Part shown: positions 1 to 7,441 of the stretch, piece by piece
How the letters are laid out: each line of letters begins with the position of its first letter
Numbering within the stretch: position 1 is the stretch's first letter
Source: Shewanella sp. AS1
Lineage (GTDB): Bacteria > Pseudomonadota > Gammaproteobacteria > Enterobacterales > Shewanellaceae
Direction of reading: 5' to 3'
Assembly: GCF_021412565.1 (NCBI RefSeq)
Contig: NZ_JAKCLJ010000003.1
Span: 1 to 64,000, forward strand
DNA: 64,000 nucleotides
The notes under the pieces: generated by a model
Databases searched by the model: none
The model's input: the letters and a program-made list of their open reading frames with translations, nothing else
Told to the model about the DNA's origin: nothing
Translations under genes and position numbers: made by a program

Positions 1-119
1 GATATGTGACGGGGTATTACAGTCAGCTGAGACCACATCAATATAACGGTGGGCTGACACCCAATGAGTCAGAGCGAAGATATTGGCTTGAATACAAAAC
101 CGTGGCCAATTTTAGTTGA
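1..119 (+). CDS. IS3-family transposase OrfB, C-terminal fragment
   Basis: An open frame enters from the left edge (first full codon at 3) and stops at TGA 117-119. It gives about 38 residues, including YYSQLRPHQYNGGLTPNESE and ending in a TVANFS-like tail. This is the typical end of the integrase (DDE, rve) domain of IS3-family OrfB proteins, where an R-PH-YNGGL-P stretch follows the last catalytic Glu. The stop lies 8 bp inside the presumed element end, a normal spacing for IS3 elements. The catalytic residues are outside the window, so activity cannot be assessed. The family call is firm; the IS3 subgroup is not assigned. Confidence 0.75.
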   Translation, partial: YVTGYYSQLRPHQYNGGLTPNESERRYWLEYKTVANFS

Positions 120-127
120 CCACTACA
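1..127 (+). mobile_element. Right end of an IS3-family insertion sequence (truncated by the window edge)
   Basis: The first 127 bases hold the last codons of an IS3-type transposase followed by a probable terminal inverted repeat. Read from the outside, the end is TGTAGTGGTCAACTAAAA, so the element would finish in ...CA at position 127, which fits the TG...CA ends of the IS3 family. The left end and most of the transposase lie outside the window, so intactness and the target duplication cannot be judged. Confidence 0.72.
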
Positions 128-515
128 CGTATAAGACTCTTCTCATAAGACAGTCTTCATCTTCACTTTTTATTAGCCTGTTTTGTATTGGCCAGAATGT
201 ATCTGCCACTTAATTTCTCATTCCTGTGAGCTATCTATATTAAGTGGGAATTTCCACTTAAATTGAGATTCTTGTTCACGGCTTGATTCGAGTCACTTGA
301 TTGCCAATGATTAGCTCACAGAGAGATTAGCAAGCAGATAACTCTGCTCGTAAAAAGTCTATCTTTGTTTTCATGAGCACAATAGCGTTTCCCCAGCACA
401 TACAAGTTTTCTCTTATACAACACTGGCATTGCGACATTAAAAACGGTTTACTAGTACGTGATTGAACTATGTGACTTATTAGCTATAACTTATTCGAAA
501 GCTATGGAGATATAG
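128..515. other. Intergenic region with a short inverted repeat, no gene seen
   Basis: This 388-bp AT-rich stretch separates the IS end from the DUF3750 lipoprotein gene. No RNA gene or convincing open frame was seen. It contains a perfect 8-bp inverted repeat at 240-261 and an extra copy of the same half-site at 206-213, both described separately. Confidence 0.5.
240..261. repeat. 8-bp perfect inverted repeat (operator-like)
   Basis: TTAAGTGG (240-247) and CCACTTAA (254-261) flank a GAATTT spacer. CCACTTAA occurs again at 206-213, 48 bp upstream. The arrangement resembles a dimeric regulator site with an extra half-site, but no regulator family was recognised. The next gene starts at 516, so this is far upstream for a classical operator. 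Confidence 0.35.
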
Positions 516-1070
516 ATGACTAACAGCCATAACTTAGGAAATCCCCTTAAGCTGTTTTTACTGATATTTACCACATTATTAATAAGTTGCAGCAATAATG
601 ACTGGCGCACTGCAAGCCGTGCTCCCGCCGGTCTTGCACCCGATCCCCAAGATAACAAACAGGCTGTAATAGAGTTTTATGCGGCAGATGCCTATAGCTG
701 GCGTGGCTGGTTTGCTGTGCATACCTGGGTGGCCGTTAAACCGCAGGATGCCGAGGAGTATACGGTTTATGAGGTCCTTGGCTGGCGAGTCGATCGCGGC
801 GAACCCGCACTGTATCAATATAAAACCCGCACACCGGATCGCTACTGGTATGGCGCTAAGCCTGAGAAACTCCTTTCGATACAAGGTGAGCAAGCACAAC
901 AACTTATCCCAAAAATAGAAACTCTTGTCGCTCAATATCCTTGGGCCAATGAATACACCCTGTTTCCGGGGCCAAACAGTAACACCTTCCCTGCTTGGCT
1001 TGGAAAACAACTGCCTGAACTAAACCTAGAACTGCCCTTCAGTGCTATTGGTAGTGGTTATGCCGATTAA
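516..1070 (+). CDS. DUF3750 family lipoprotein
   Basis: 184 residues with a lipoprotein-type leader: a hydrophobic stretch at about residues 12-23 ends in the lipobox LLISC, so the mature protein should start at Cys25 and be membrane-anchored. The body holds a YSWRGWFAVHTW segment (about residues 60-71) and a late NTFPAW motif, which I associate with the DUF3750 family of unknown function. The conserved His, Trp and Tyr residues suggest an enzymatic or ligand pocket, but no catalytic motif is identified. A GGAG ribosome site lies just before the ATG. It is monocistronic, between the IS end and a convergent antiporter gene. Family call moderate; function unknown. Confidence 0.72.
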   Translation: MTNSHNLGNPLKLFLLIFTTLLISCSNNDWRTASRAPAGLAPDPQDNKQAVIEFYAADAYSWRGWFAVHTWVAVKPQDAEEYTVYEVLGWRVDRGEPALYQYKTRTPDRYWYGAKPEKLLSIQGEQAQQLIPKIETLVAQYPWANEYTLFPGPNSNTFPAWLGKQLPELNLELPFSAIGSGYAD

Positions 1071-1136
1071 ATAGTATTAAAGATGTGATAAATTGAGCAA
1101 TTGAGTCCTTGCTAAGTACAAAGTCTATCGAAATAA

Positions 1137-2993
1137 TTATTCAGGCTCCTGCTTACGCAATTGACACATCTTGGTTTCCATCTCAGGAAATAAAGTGTCA
1201 CGCATCTCTATAATACGTCGTACATAAGCCTCATTTTCATGGACTGGCACACCTATCCGATAGGCATCTGCCACAGCAACCATGGAGTTTCTGTCATATT
1301 CATTAAACAGATCTTTCATCTGCTCGGCTTTTTCTCTCGGAATGCCTAATGCCTCAAAGGCTGAGCGGCCGATCCGCAGGCTGCTGTCAAAGGTTTCACG
1401 TATGATATCGCGGCACCCATAAGCATATAAATCATATACATGGTGGCGATCCACCGCTCTGGCAATCACATGAACATGGGAGTGATTTTGATTAACGTAT
1501 TGCACTATCTTTGAGATTTGCTCGGCATCATCAATTGCAATCACCAGTAACTTGGCATCATCAATCCCTGCCGCATGTAACATGTCGGGACGGGTGGCAT
1601 CGCCAAAATAGGTGGTGACTCGAAAACGCTCCAGCGCCTCAAGGCGTTCGACACTAAAATCGATCACTGTTGTTGCAAAGCCTGCACTGCGCAGCATTCT
1701 GTCGACTATCCCACCTACTCTTCCTGAGCCGGCAATAATGACCTTGGCATCACTGGGCGGGATAGTCGATGGCTGAGTCGTTTCCTGCTGCTGTGTATAC
1801 CGCTTAGCGATAACGCGTTCATAGACAATAAATATCGCCGGCGAAACTAGCATAGAGAGCGCAACGACCAGCATTAAGGTATCGGTTAACGACGAGGGTA
1901 AAACATGATTGGCAAGGGTAAAGGACAAGAGCACGAAGGCAAACTCCCCAGCCTGAGAAGCCCCCAGCGCTAAGAGCCATCTATCGCCATCTTTGACACC
2001 GAAGAGTGCGGCCATCAGCCATAGCACAGCTATCTTGATAATGTACAAACCGAGTGTCAGCGCGACTATGTTTACAAACTGCTCCCTAAGCAGGCTGAAA
2101 TCGATGCTGGCACCGACTGTGATAAAAAACAGACCTAATAACAAACCTTTAACTGGCTCTAAATTGGATTCTAATTCATGTTTATAGGAGGAATTCGCCA
2201 GCACTACACCAGCCAGAAAAGTGCCGAGTGCCGGCGATAACCCAACTAACGACATGAGCAAACCGATACCGACAACAAACATCAACGCTGTGGCAGTGAA
2301 TAGCTCTCTTAGCCTCGCGATGGATACGAAACGAAATATCGGCGCAGTTAAATAGCTGCCGCCAAATATCACCAGCAAAATGGCGACAACAGTGACGGCC
2401 GCCGTTTGCCAACTATTTAACTCTGCCACCAGACTAAATCCATGGGTTTGAGTGATTGCACTGCTCGATTGCACCAATTCGGGCGATGCTAGGAGCGGCA
2501 ACAGAACTAACATGGGAATGACGGCAATATCTTGTGTTAGCAGTACAGCAAAGGATGCCTTACCACCGTCACACTTCATCAGCCCTTTTTCTCCCAGGGT
2601 CTGTAATACAATCGCGGTGGAAGATAATGAAAACAGCAAACCTATCGCCACAGCCGCAGACCAGGAAAGTCCAAACAGATGCCCTGCCAGGGCGATTAAT
2701 GTGGCTGAGAATATGATCTGACCCCCACCAAGTCCCATCAGCCGAAATTTCATCTCCCATAGCTGCTTTGGCTGCAGCTCCATCCCTACCAGAAATAACA
2801 TCATCACCACGCCAAACTCGGCCACGTGCTGAACCGCGTTCACATCCACATTTAAGAGTGAGAGCAGTGGACCGATAACAATTCCCGCCAGCAGATAGCC
2901 CAGCACAGAACCCAAAGCGAATCGTGAAGCGATAGGAACGGCAATCACGCCAGCGACTAGAAATACAAAGGTGATCAGCAAAATATCAGTCAT
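1137..2993 (-). CDS. CPA2-family monovalent cation:proton antiporter, Kef-like, with TrkA-N domain
   Basis: 618-residue inner-membrane transporter. Residues 1-390 carry about twelve hydrophobic segments of the Na+/H+ exchanger fold, with the QDIAVIP motif (Q154-D155) at the position of the KefC ion-binding Asp. After a polar linker, residues 416-530 form a cytosolic Rossmann TrkA-N (RCK) domain starting at GSGRVG (422-427), which in the family binds NAD(H) and gates transport. KefB and KefC exchange K+ for protons and are glutathione-regulated; whether this paralogue is glutathione-gated is unknown, and no kefF or kefG partner is adjacent. The ATG follows a strong AAGGAAA site. Potassium or sodium specificity cannot be read from the sequence. 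Confidence 0.88.
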   Translation of the reverse strand: MTDILLITFVFLVAGVIAVPIASRFALGSVLGYLLAGIVIGPLLSLLNVDVNAVQHVAEFGVVMMLFLVGMELQPKQLWEMKFRLMGLGGGQIIFSATLIALAGHLFGLSWSAAVAIGLLFSLSSTAIVLQTLGEKGLMKCDGGKASFAVLLTQDIAVIPMLVLLPLLASPELVQSSSAITQTHGFSLVAELNSWQTAAVTVVAILLVIFGGSYLTAPIFRFVSIARLRELFTATALMFVVGIGLLMSLVGLSPALGTFLAGVVLANSSYKHELESNLEPVKGLLLGLFFITVGASIDFSLLREQFVNIVALTLGLYIIKIAVLWLMAALFGVKDGDRWLLALGASQAGEFAFVLLSFTLANHVLPSSLTDTLMLVVALSMLVSPAIFIVYERVIAKRYTQQQETTQPSTIPPSDAKVIIAGSGRVGGIVDRMLRSAGFATTVIDFSVERLEALERFRVTTYFGDATRPDMLHAAGIDDAKLLVIAIDDAEQISKIVQYVNQNHSHVHVIARAVDRHHVYDLYAYGCRDIIRETFDSSLRIGRSAFEALGIPREKAEQMKDLFNEYDRNSMVAVADAYRIGVPVHENEAYVRRIIEMRDTLFPEMETKMCQLRKQEPE

Positions 2994-3135
2994 TTCATTT
3001 CCTTATGGCAAGGGAGATACGCCTTATTTCTAAGATGAAAGAATAGCCAATTTATTTGAGGTTAGGAACTTACCGCCGCCCTTTCACGTTAAGCCAATCT
3101 CGTTATTAAAAGTTAGTTATTAAAAATTCAGGTAT

Positions 3136-3160
3136 TAAAAAGCCCCGCGATTACGAGGCT
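3136..3160 (-). terminator. Rho-independent terminator of the GH43 gene
   Basis: Read on the minus strand, AGCCTCG pairs with CGGGGCT (one U-G wobble) around a short loop and is followed by TTTTTAAT. It lies about 70 bp past the GH43 stop codon and upstream of the antiporter gene on the same strand, so the two are probably separate transcripts. Confidence 0.7.
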
Positions 3161-3228
3161 CTGAATTAAAGCTTATGGAAATGTATTAAAACTTATGACC
3201 GTGTAAAGCTTAAAGACATATGATTCAA

Positions 3229-4230
3229 TCAATAAAGCTCGAACATGGGTTTGCCATCGGCATCGAATTTCACTTCTAACATACGCGCATGACGATTTGG
3301 GTCGTACAGTGGATCTTTAACTATCTCCGCTAAAGGTCGGGTATCAGTCTTAGGAACCACAGCTGGATCCCCTACCGCCGCTTCATAGTCACGGGCATGG
3401 TAGATACACATAGGTGTGATCCCATCATCAGCCAGGGTAAAACTATTATGGCCTGGGCCGTAGATCTTCTTATCAAAGTCAGTTTCGAGTACGGGATAAC
3501 GGGTTTTCTTCCATGAATTGCGATCCAGCAGATCCGCATTCTCATCGGCTTCCATGTAGCCCATACAATAACAGGCGCCGGTTGCACTGGCTGAAAAAGT
3601 GATAAAAATTTTACCCTCATGTTTCAGTACAGCCGGTCCTTCATTGACCCAAAAATCGACCCGCTCCCAATCATAATCAGGCGTAGTTAACATAAACTGA
3701 GGCGTTTTCAGCTTAATGGGTGATGCCATTTCCGCCAGATACAGGTTGGATGCGGCAAATTGACCACCGGTTTTCTCTGCCCAACAGAAATAACGCTTAC
3801 CCTGAGATTCAAAAATTGTCGCATCAAGAGAAAAGTCGATAAAGGATTTGTTATCGCCATCGGCGGCCTGCATCATGCCCAGCTCAATCCACTCATCGTT
3901 AAGTGGGTCCTGCCCCTGGCACTCAAGCACGTATGGCCGAAGCGCCCAAATATCTTCCTCTTCGCTAGCCGCAAAATAGATATACCACTTGCCGTCGAGA
4001 TAATGGATTTCTGGAGCCCAAATATGACGACTCATGGGGCCGCTTTCATGTTTAAACCAAATATCAACGGTTTCGGCATCTTTTAAGCCTGCCAAACTTG
4101 TTGATTTTCGAAGTTCGATACGATCATAGGTAGGTACAGAGCCGGTGAAATAGTAGTAGCCATCGCTGTGTTTGTAGGCGAAAGGATCGGCGCGCTGCTC
4201 TACTAACGGCTTATTTGTTGCTATTGTCAT
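3229..4230 (-). CDS. Glycoside hydrolase family 43 protein, probably intracellular
   Basis: 333-residue five-bladed beta-propeller glycosidase of the GH43 type (alpha-L-arabinofuranosidase or beta-xylosidase activities are common). The expected triad is present: Asp15 in RADPF (general base), Asp136 in SLDATIF (pKa modulator) and Glu197 in VNEGP (general acid); His261 in GPGHNS matches the metal-site His at the propeller centre. There is no signal peptide: the protein starts directly into the first blade, so it should act in the cytosol on imported oligosaccharides. No transporter, other glycosidase or sugar-catabolic gene is adjacent, which is odd for the family. Substrate not predictable. 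The SD before the ATG is weak (AGGTT). Confidence 0.85.
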   Translation of the reverse strand: MTIATNKPLVEQRADPFAYKHSDGYYYFTGSVPTYDRIELRKSTSLAGLKDAETVDIWFKHESGPMSRHIWAPEIHYLDGKWYIYFAASEEEDIWALRPYVLECQGQDPLNDEWIELGMMQAADGDNKSFIDFSLDATIFESQGKRYFCWAEKTGGQFAASNLYLAEMASPIKLKTPQFMLTTPDYDWERVDFWVNEGPAVLKHEGKIFITFSASATGACYCMGYMEADENADLLDRNSWKKTRYPVLETDFDKKIYGPGHNSFTLADDGITPMCIYHARDYEAAVGDPAVVPKTDTRPLAEIVKDPLYDPNRHARMLEVKFDADGKPMFELY

Positions 4231-4456
4231 GGTTCAACCTGCATTTTGATATTATTGTATGATTATATTGTGTTTGAAATGTAACTCAAAGCAAAAGGTC
4301 CTGCATTTGATTAAATTTAATGCTAATAACTTATCCATATAAAGAGATTCGATACACGCTGAGATCTTACTCACTCAGTCCTCGTATCTGTATTTGAAAG
4401 CATTGACTCCTATAGCTTCCCTTCATTCAGGTTTACCAATTGATACTCAGCATTTG

Positions 4457-5434
4457 TTACTCACGGTTCAGGGTGTTAACCCGCTCAAAATCAATCACAT
4501 TAAAACTCTTGAAGAAGGTTAAGGGTGAACCTATTATTCCTAAAAATCGATTCTTATATAGGCCATGATCGGGCCTGATACTCAGTAAGGTCCCCAGATA
4601 AACAAGCTGTGAACGCGGGTTGTCTATCCCAGCCTCTGAAAGATCGCCTCTGAGTAAACATGCACCGCCACTGGAACCCGAAAATGAAACAGTGCGAATA
4701 CTAAAATCATGGCCGTTAATGGTTTCATCAGTAAAACTGCTGCTGGTTATCCGGTTATCATAGGCCAGTATGTGTTTGTCATCCATTCTATCGATATATG
4801 TGCTAAACCCAGCGGCTATAACGGTATTATTGGAGTTTGCGTTAATCATGTAAATCACCTGATCTCTACCACTACCCGGGCGATTGAGATTAACCAATAT
4901 TGCAGGTTTAACGATCCTAAATGGAATTTTTTCTTTAAATGACAATAGCGCGAGATCTTCCTCTAAGACTAAGTATTCCAGGGTTAGGTGTTTTAGGATG
5001 CGCACCCCAGGCTTAGTCGTTACTTCCCATTTTATTTTGCGAATTTGATATCGTTTGCCGGTAACAGTACTACCAAAACAGTGCCCTGCCGATTTAACTA
5101 CCCTACTCGCCTGCCCTGGCATGGCAGAAATAAGCGTGCCAGAGCAGTGTAAAACCTCATTGTTGTTGGTAAGGTAAACAGTGATCTTACCGACTGAATC
5201 TAGGTAGGCGGGAGATTTCTTCGTCTTAGGTTTTCTTCTATCTAGGTCTTTAATGTCAGAGAGTGTGAGACTGGTTTGATTGCTAGATTGGCTTTGCTCC
5301 AGATCTGACGCCAGCGCCATCTCCAGACCCATTGACGCTGAGACTGGCGCGGGCATAGCCAAGCTTACGAATTGAAAGCTTGCAATCATCAATCCCAGTG
5401 TGATGACGATTCGTTTAAGTTGGCTAATCTTCAT
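4457..5434 (-). CDS. Secreted trypsin-like serine protease (S1 family)
   Basis: 325 residues with an N-terminal signal peptide (basic start, hydrophobic core to about residue 27, Ala-rich cleavage region near 30-34). After a polar segment, the chymotrypsin fold starts near residue 80. The triad is visible as His118 in KSAGHC, Asp160 in EEDLALLSF and Ser255 in SGSSGGAC. The last motif replaces the usual GDSGG, losing the Asp that normally precedes the catalytic Ser. CSGTLIS near 97-103 is the normal strand before the His loop. Likely periplasmic or secreted. Monocistronic, with a GGAG site before the ATG. Target unknown. Confidence 0.82.
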   Translation of the reverse strand: MKISQLKRIVITLGLMIASFQFVSLAMPAPVSASMGLEMALASDLEQSQSSNQTSLTLSDIKDLDRRKPKTKKSPAYLDSVGKITVYLTNNNEVLHCSGTLISAMPGQASRVVKSAGHCFGSTVTGKRYQIRKIKWEVTTKPGVRILKHLTLEYLVLEEDLALLSFKEKIPFRIVKPAILVNLNRPGSGRDQVIYMINANSNNTVIAAGFSTYIDRMDDKHILAYDNRITSSSFTDETINGHDFSIRTVSFSGSSGGACLLRGDLSEAGIDNPRSQLVYLGTLLSIRPDHGLYKNRFLGIIGSPLTFFKSFNVIDFERVNTLNRE

Positions 5435-5865
5435 ATGGAGATCTCCACATGCGCTTAGCTGATACCGTCTTTCATTGGTTAAAGCAGCGGCTAAACCATT
5501 TGCTAATCTGTGCCTAATCTAGGGCCTAAACCAGTGAGCTTATGATTCAGATAGCGTAACTGTTTAGCACTCTCGCTGTGAGTCTTAACATCGATTCTTA
5601 CAGGTAGAAGACTCGAAACTGGTACTTAAGTATCGGCTAAAGCATATAAGCTTTAATTATAGTGCAGGGAGCATTTTCAAGCTGTTTAAGCCTGGTTGAA
5701 ATGAGCATCTTGAAAGAATAGATTTGTGGTCAAATTTGCGGTTAAGAGATTAAATTTAAAGTTGAGCAGGCAATTCACCGATCCTGATGTATCGAGAAAA
5801 TGGAGTTAGCTGGGGACGAAGTTGTGATAGCTGGGTTAGTTGGATAGCGAGAGCAGAAATCGTCT
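5435..5865. other. Intergenic region without recognisable gene
   Basis: About 430 bp between the protease start (minus strand) and the tRNA-Ser terminator. It should hold the protease promoter. I see no coding frame, no tRNA-derived att repeat and no RNA gene here. Confidence 0.4.
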
Positions 5866-5902
5866 AAAACAACAAAGGGGAGCAGCATTCACTGATCCCC
5901 TT
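5866..5902 (-). terminator. Probable terminator of tRNA-Ser
   Basis: On the minus strand AAGGGGA (5896-5902 complement) pairs with TCCCCTT (5875-5881 complement) over a 14-nt loop and runs into TTGTTGTTTT. It begins about 10 bp past the tRNA CCA end. Confidence 0.65.
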
Positions 5903-5912
5903 CATATAAATG

Positions 5913-6000
5913 TGGCGGTGAGAGAGGGAGTCGAACCCTCGATACGTTTCCGTATACACACTTTCCAGGCGTGCTCCTTCGGCCACTCGGACATCTCACC
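5913..6000 (-). tRNA. tRNA-Ser(GGA)
   Basis: 88-nt class II tRNA on the minus strand with an encoded CCA end. The anticodon loop reads CTGGAAA, giving anticodon GGA (reads UCC/UCU). It has a long variable arm, an acceptor stem beginning GGTGAGA, and a TTCGA T-loop. Its length and layout match E. coli serine tRNA(GGA). The 3' end points left, toward the accessory-looking genes and IS end at 1-5.4 kb. Confidence 0.97.
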
Positions 6001-6039
6001 GAATCGTCAACGCGAATAATCTCGCGGTAACGGGGCGCT

Positions 6040-6068
6040 ACTTTACGCAAATCACTAAACTGGGTCAA
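6040..6068 (-). promoter_or_regulatory. Sigma-70 promoter of tRNA-Ser with GC-rich discriminator
   Basis: Read on the minus strand: TTGACC (-35, 6063-6068), a 17-bp spacer, TAAAGT (-10, 6040-6045), then AGCGCCCC. A GC-rich discriminator is characteristic of stable-RNA promoters under ppGpp/DksA control. The tRNA 5' end is 40 bp downstream. Confidence 0.72.
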
Positions 6069-6154
6069 GCGAAAAAACCTAAGAGTCAGGCATTTGCATA
6101 ATAGATAGACAACTCTCTTCGCCAGCGGAATCAATGAGAAAAAAAACGACACAA

Positions 6155-6177
6155 AAAAGCGTCCAGAGGACGCTTTT
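6155..6177 (-). terminator. Terminator of nadA
   Basis: AAAAGCGTCC and GGACGCTTTT form a perfect 10-bp stem around AGA, flanked by A and T runs. It sits about 75 bp past the nadA stop codon and before the tRNA-Ser promoter. Confidence 0.8.
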
Positions 6178-6250
6178 AGATTAACTTTGTTATCAAGCTA
6201 TTTATCGAGATGCTTATCCGGCTTTTTTCCCGCAGACTAAATATTAGAAA

Positions 6251-7318
6251 CTAAGCATTACCCTTCACTTGCATGTTAAGCGTCTTAGCGAAGTTAAGCA
6301 TTCTATCCAATGGTACAAGCGCATCTTCTCTTAGGGTATCATCAACGAAAATTTCATGCTGCTGCTCACCATTATTAAGCAGCGCCTGCTCAATGGCTTT
6401 AAGGCCATTCATTGCCATCCAAGGACAGTGAGCACAGCTGCGACATGTGGCGCCATTCCCTCCTGTTGGGGCTTCAATCAGCTCTTTTTCAGGCACTAGC
6501 TGCTGCATCTTAAAGAAGATCCCCTTATCGGTCGCCACTATGAGTTGCTTATTAGGCAGCTCTTTAGCCGCTTTAATCAGCTGACTGGTGGAGCCCACCG
6601 CATCGGCCAGTTCAACGACACTGGCGGGTGATTCAGGGTGAACCAAAATGGCCGCATCAGGATACACAGCCTTCATATCTTTGAGCGCTTTGGCCGAGAA
6701 CTCATCGTGCACAATACACTCGCCCTGCCACATCAGCATATCGGCGCCAGTCTGTTTCGCAATATAGCTGCCAAGGTGACGATCGGGACCCCAGATGATC
6801 TTCTTCCCTTCGCTATCTAGATGCTCAACGATTTCCAGTGCAATACTTGAAGTCACCACCCAGTCGGCACGGGCTTTTACTGCCGCCGAGGTATTAGCAT
6901 AAACCACGACTGTATGATCCGGATGAGCATCGCAAAATGCGCTGAAGGTCTCGATAGGACAACCGACATCCAAGGAGCAGGTCGCTTCCAGCGTTGGCAT
7001 CAATACGGTTTTTTCCGGGCTTAAAATTTTTGAAGTTTCCCCCATAAATTTCACCCCAGCTACAATCAAGGTTTTAGCAGGATGATCCCGTCCAAAACGC
7101 GCCATCTCCAATGAGTCAGATACGCAGCCGCCAGTTTCCTCGGCCAAGGCCTGAATCTCAGGATCGGTATAATAATGCGCCACCAACACGGCTTCTTTCT
7201 CGATAAGCAGTTGTTTAATGCGCGCCTTATAGGCTTGTTTTTCTACATCACTTAACGGGATAGGTTTGGCTGGAAATGGATATTGAATATTTTCGATGCT
7301 GGGGGCAACTTGACTCAT
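6251..7318 (-). CDS. nadA: Quinolinate synthase NadA
   Basis: 355 residues. It condenses iminoaspartate (made by NadB) with dihydroxyacetone phosphate to quinolinate in de novo NAD synthesis. The three cysteines that hold the [4Fe-4S] cluster are present at C114 ([10 protein letters not shown]), C201 (GECIVHDE) and C298 (CRSCAHCPW), each one residue beyond the E. coli positions 113, 200 and 297. HYY near residue 48 and the SPE motif at 228-230 belong to the substrate site. Length matches the family. No nadB or nadC is adjacent. It is a single-gene unit between two terminators; no NAD-responsive operator was identified. Confidence 0.97.
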   Translation of the reverse strand: MSQVAPSIENIQYPFPAKPIPLSDVEKQAYKARIKQLLIEKEAVLVAHYYTDPEIQALAEETGGCVSDSLEMARFGRDHPAKTLIVAGVKFMGETSKILSPEKTVLMPTLEATCSLDVGCPIETFSAFCDAHPDHTVVVYANTSAAVKARADWVVTSSIALEIVEHLDSEGKKIIWGPDRHLGSYIAKQTGADMLMWQGECIVHDEFSAKALKDMKAVYPDAAILVHPESPASVVELADAVGSTSQLIKAAKELPNKQLIVATDKGIFFKMQQLVPEKELIEAPTGGNGATCRSCAHCPWMAMNGLKAIEQALLNNGEQQHEIFVDDTLREDALVPLDRMLNFAKTLNMQVKGNA

Positions 7319-7387
7319 GCTAAAACCATTAAATACGACTGATACAGCGCATTATACTTAAATCCGGCAACAAGGTTAACCACTGAT

Positions 7388-7416
7388 AAAAAAAAGAGCG
7401 CTAAGCGCTCTTTTTT
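7388..7416 (-). terminator. Terminator of the bkd operon
   Basis: AAAAAAGAGCG / CGCTCTTTTTT stem with CTAAG loop, starting about 25 bp past the bkdB stop. The symmetric A and T runs would let it act on both strands. Confidence 0.85.
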
Positions 7417-7441
7417 ATTATCTTCATTCACGCATTAGCAA

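Noticed and set aside
3760..4086. 108-codon plus-strand frame antisense to the GH43 gene
   Set aside because: It mirrors the GH43 coding frame, has no ribosome site, and the GH43 catalytic residues are intact on the other strand.
5435..5912. att duplicate of the tRNA-Ser 3' end
   Set aside because: I looked for the TTCGA...CACCGCCA end in the region to the left and did not see a second copy.
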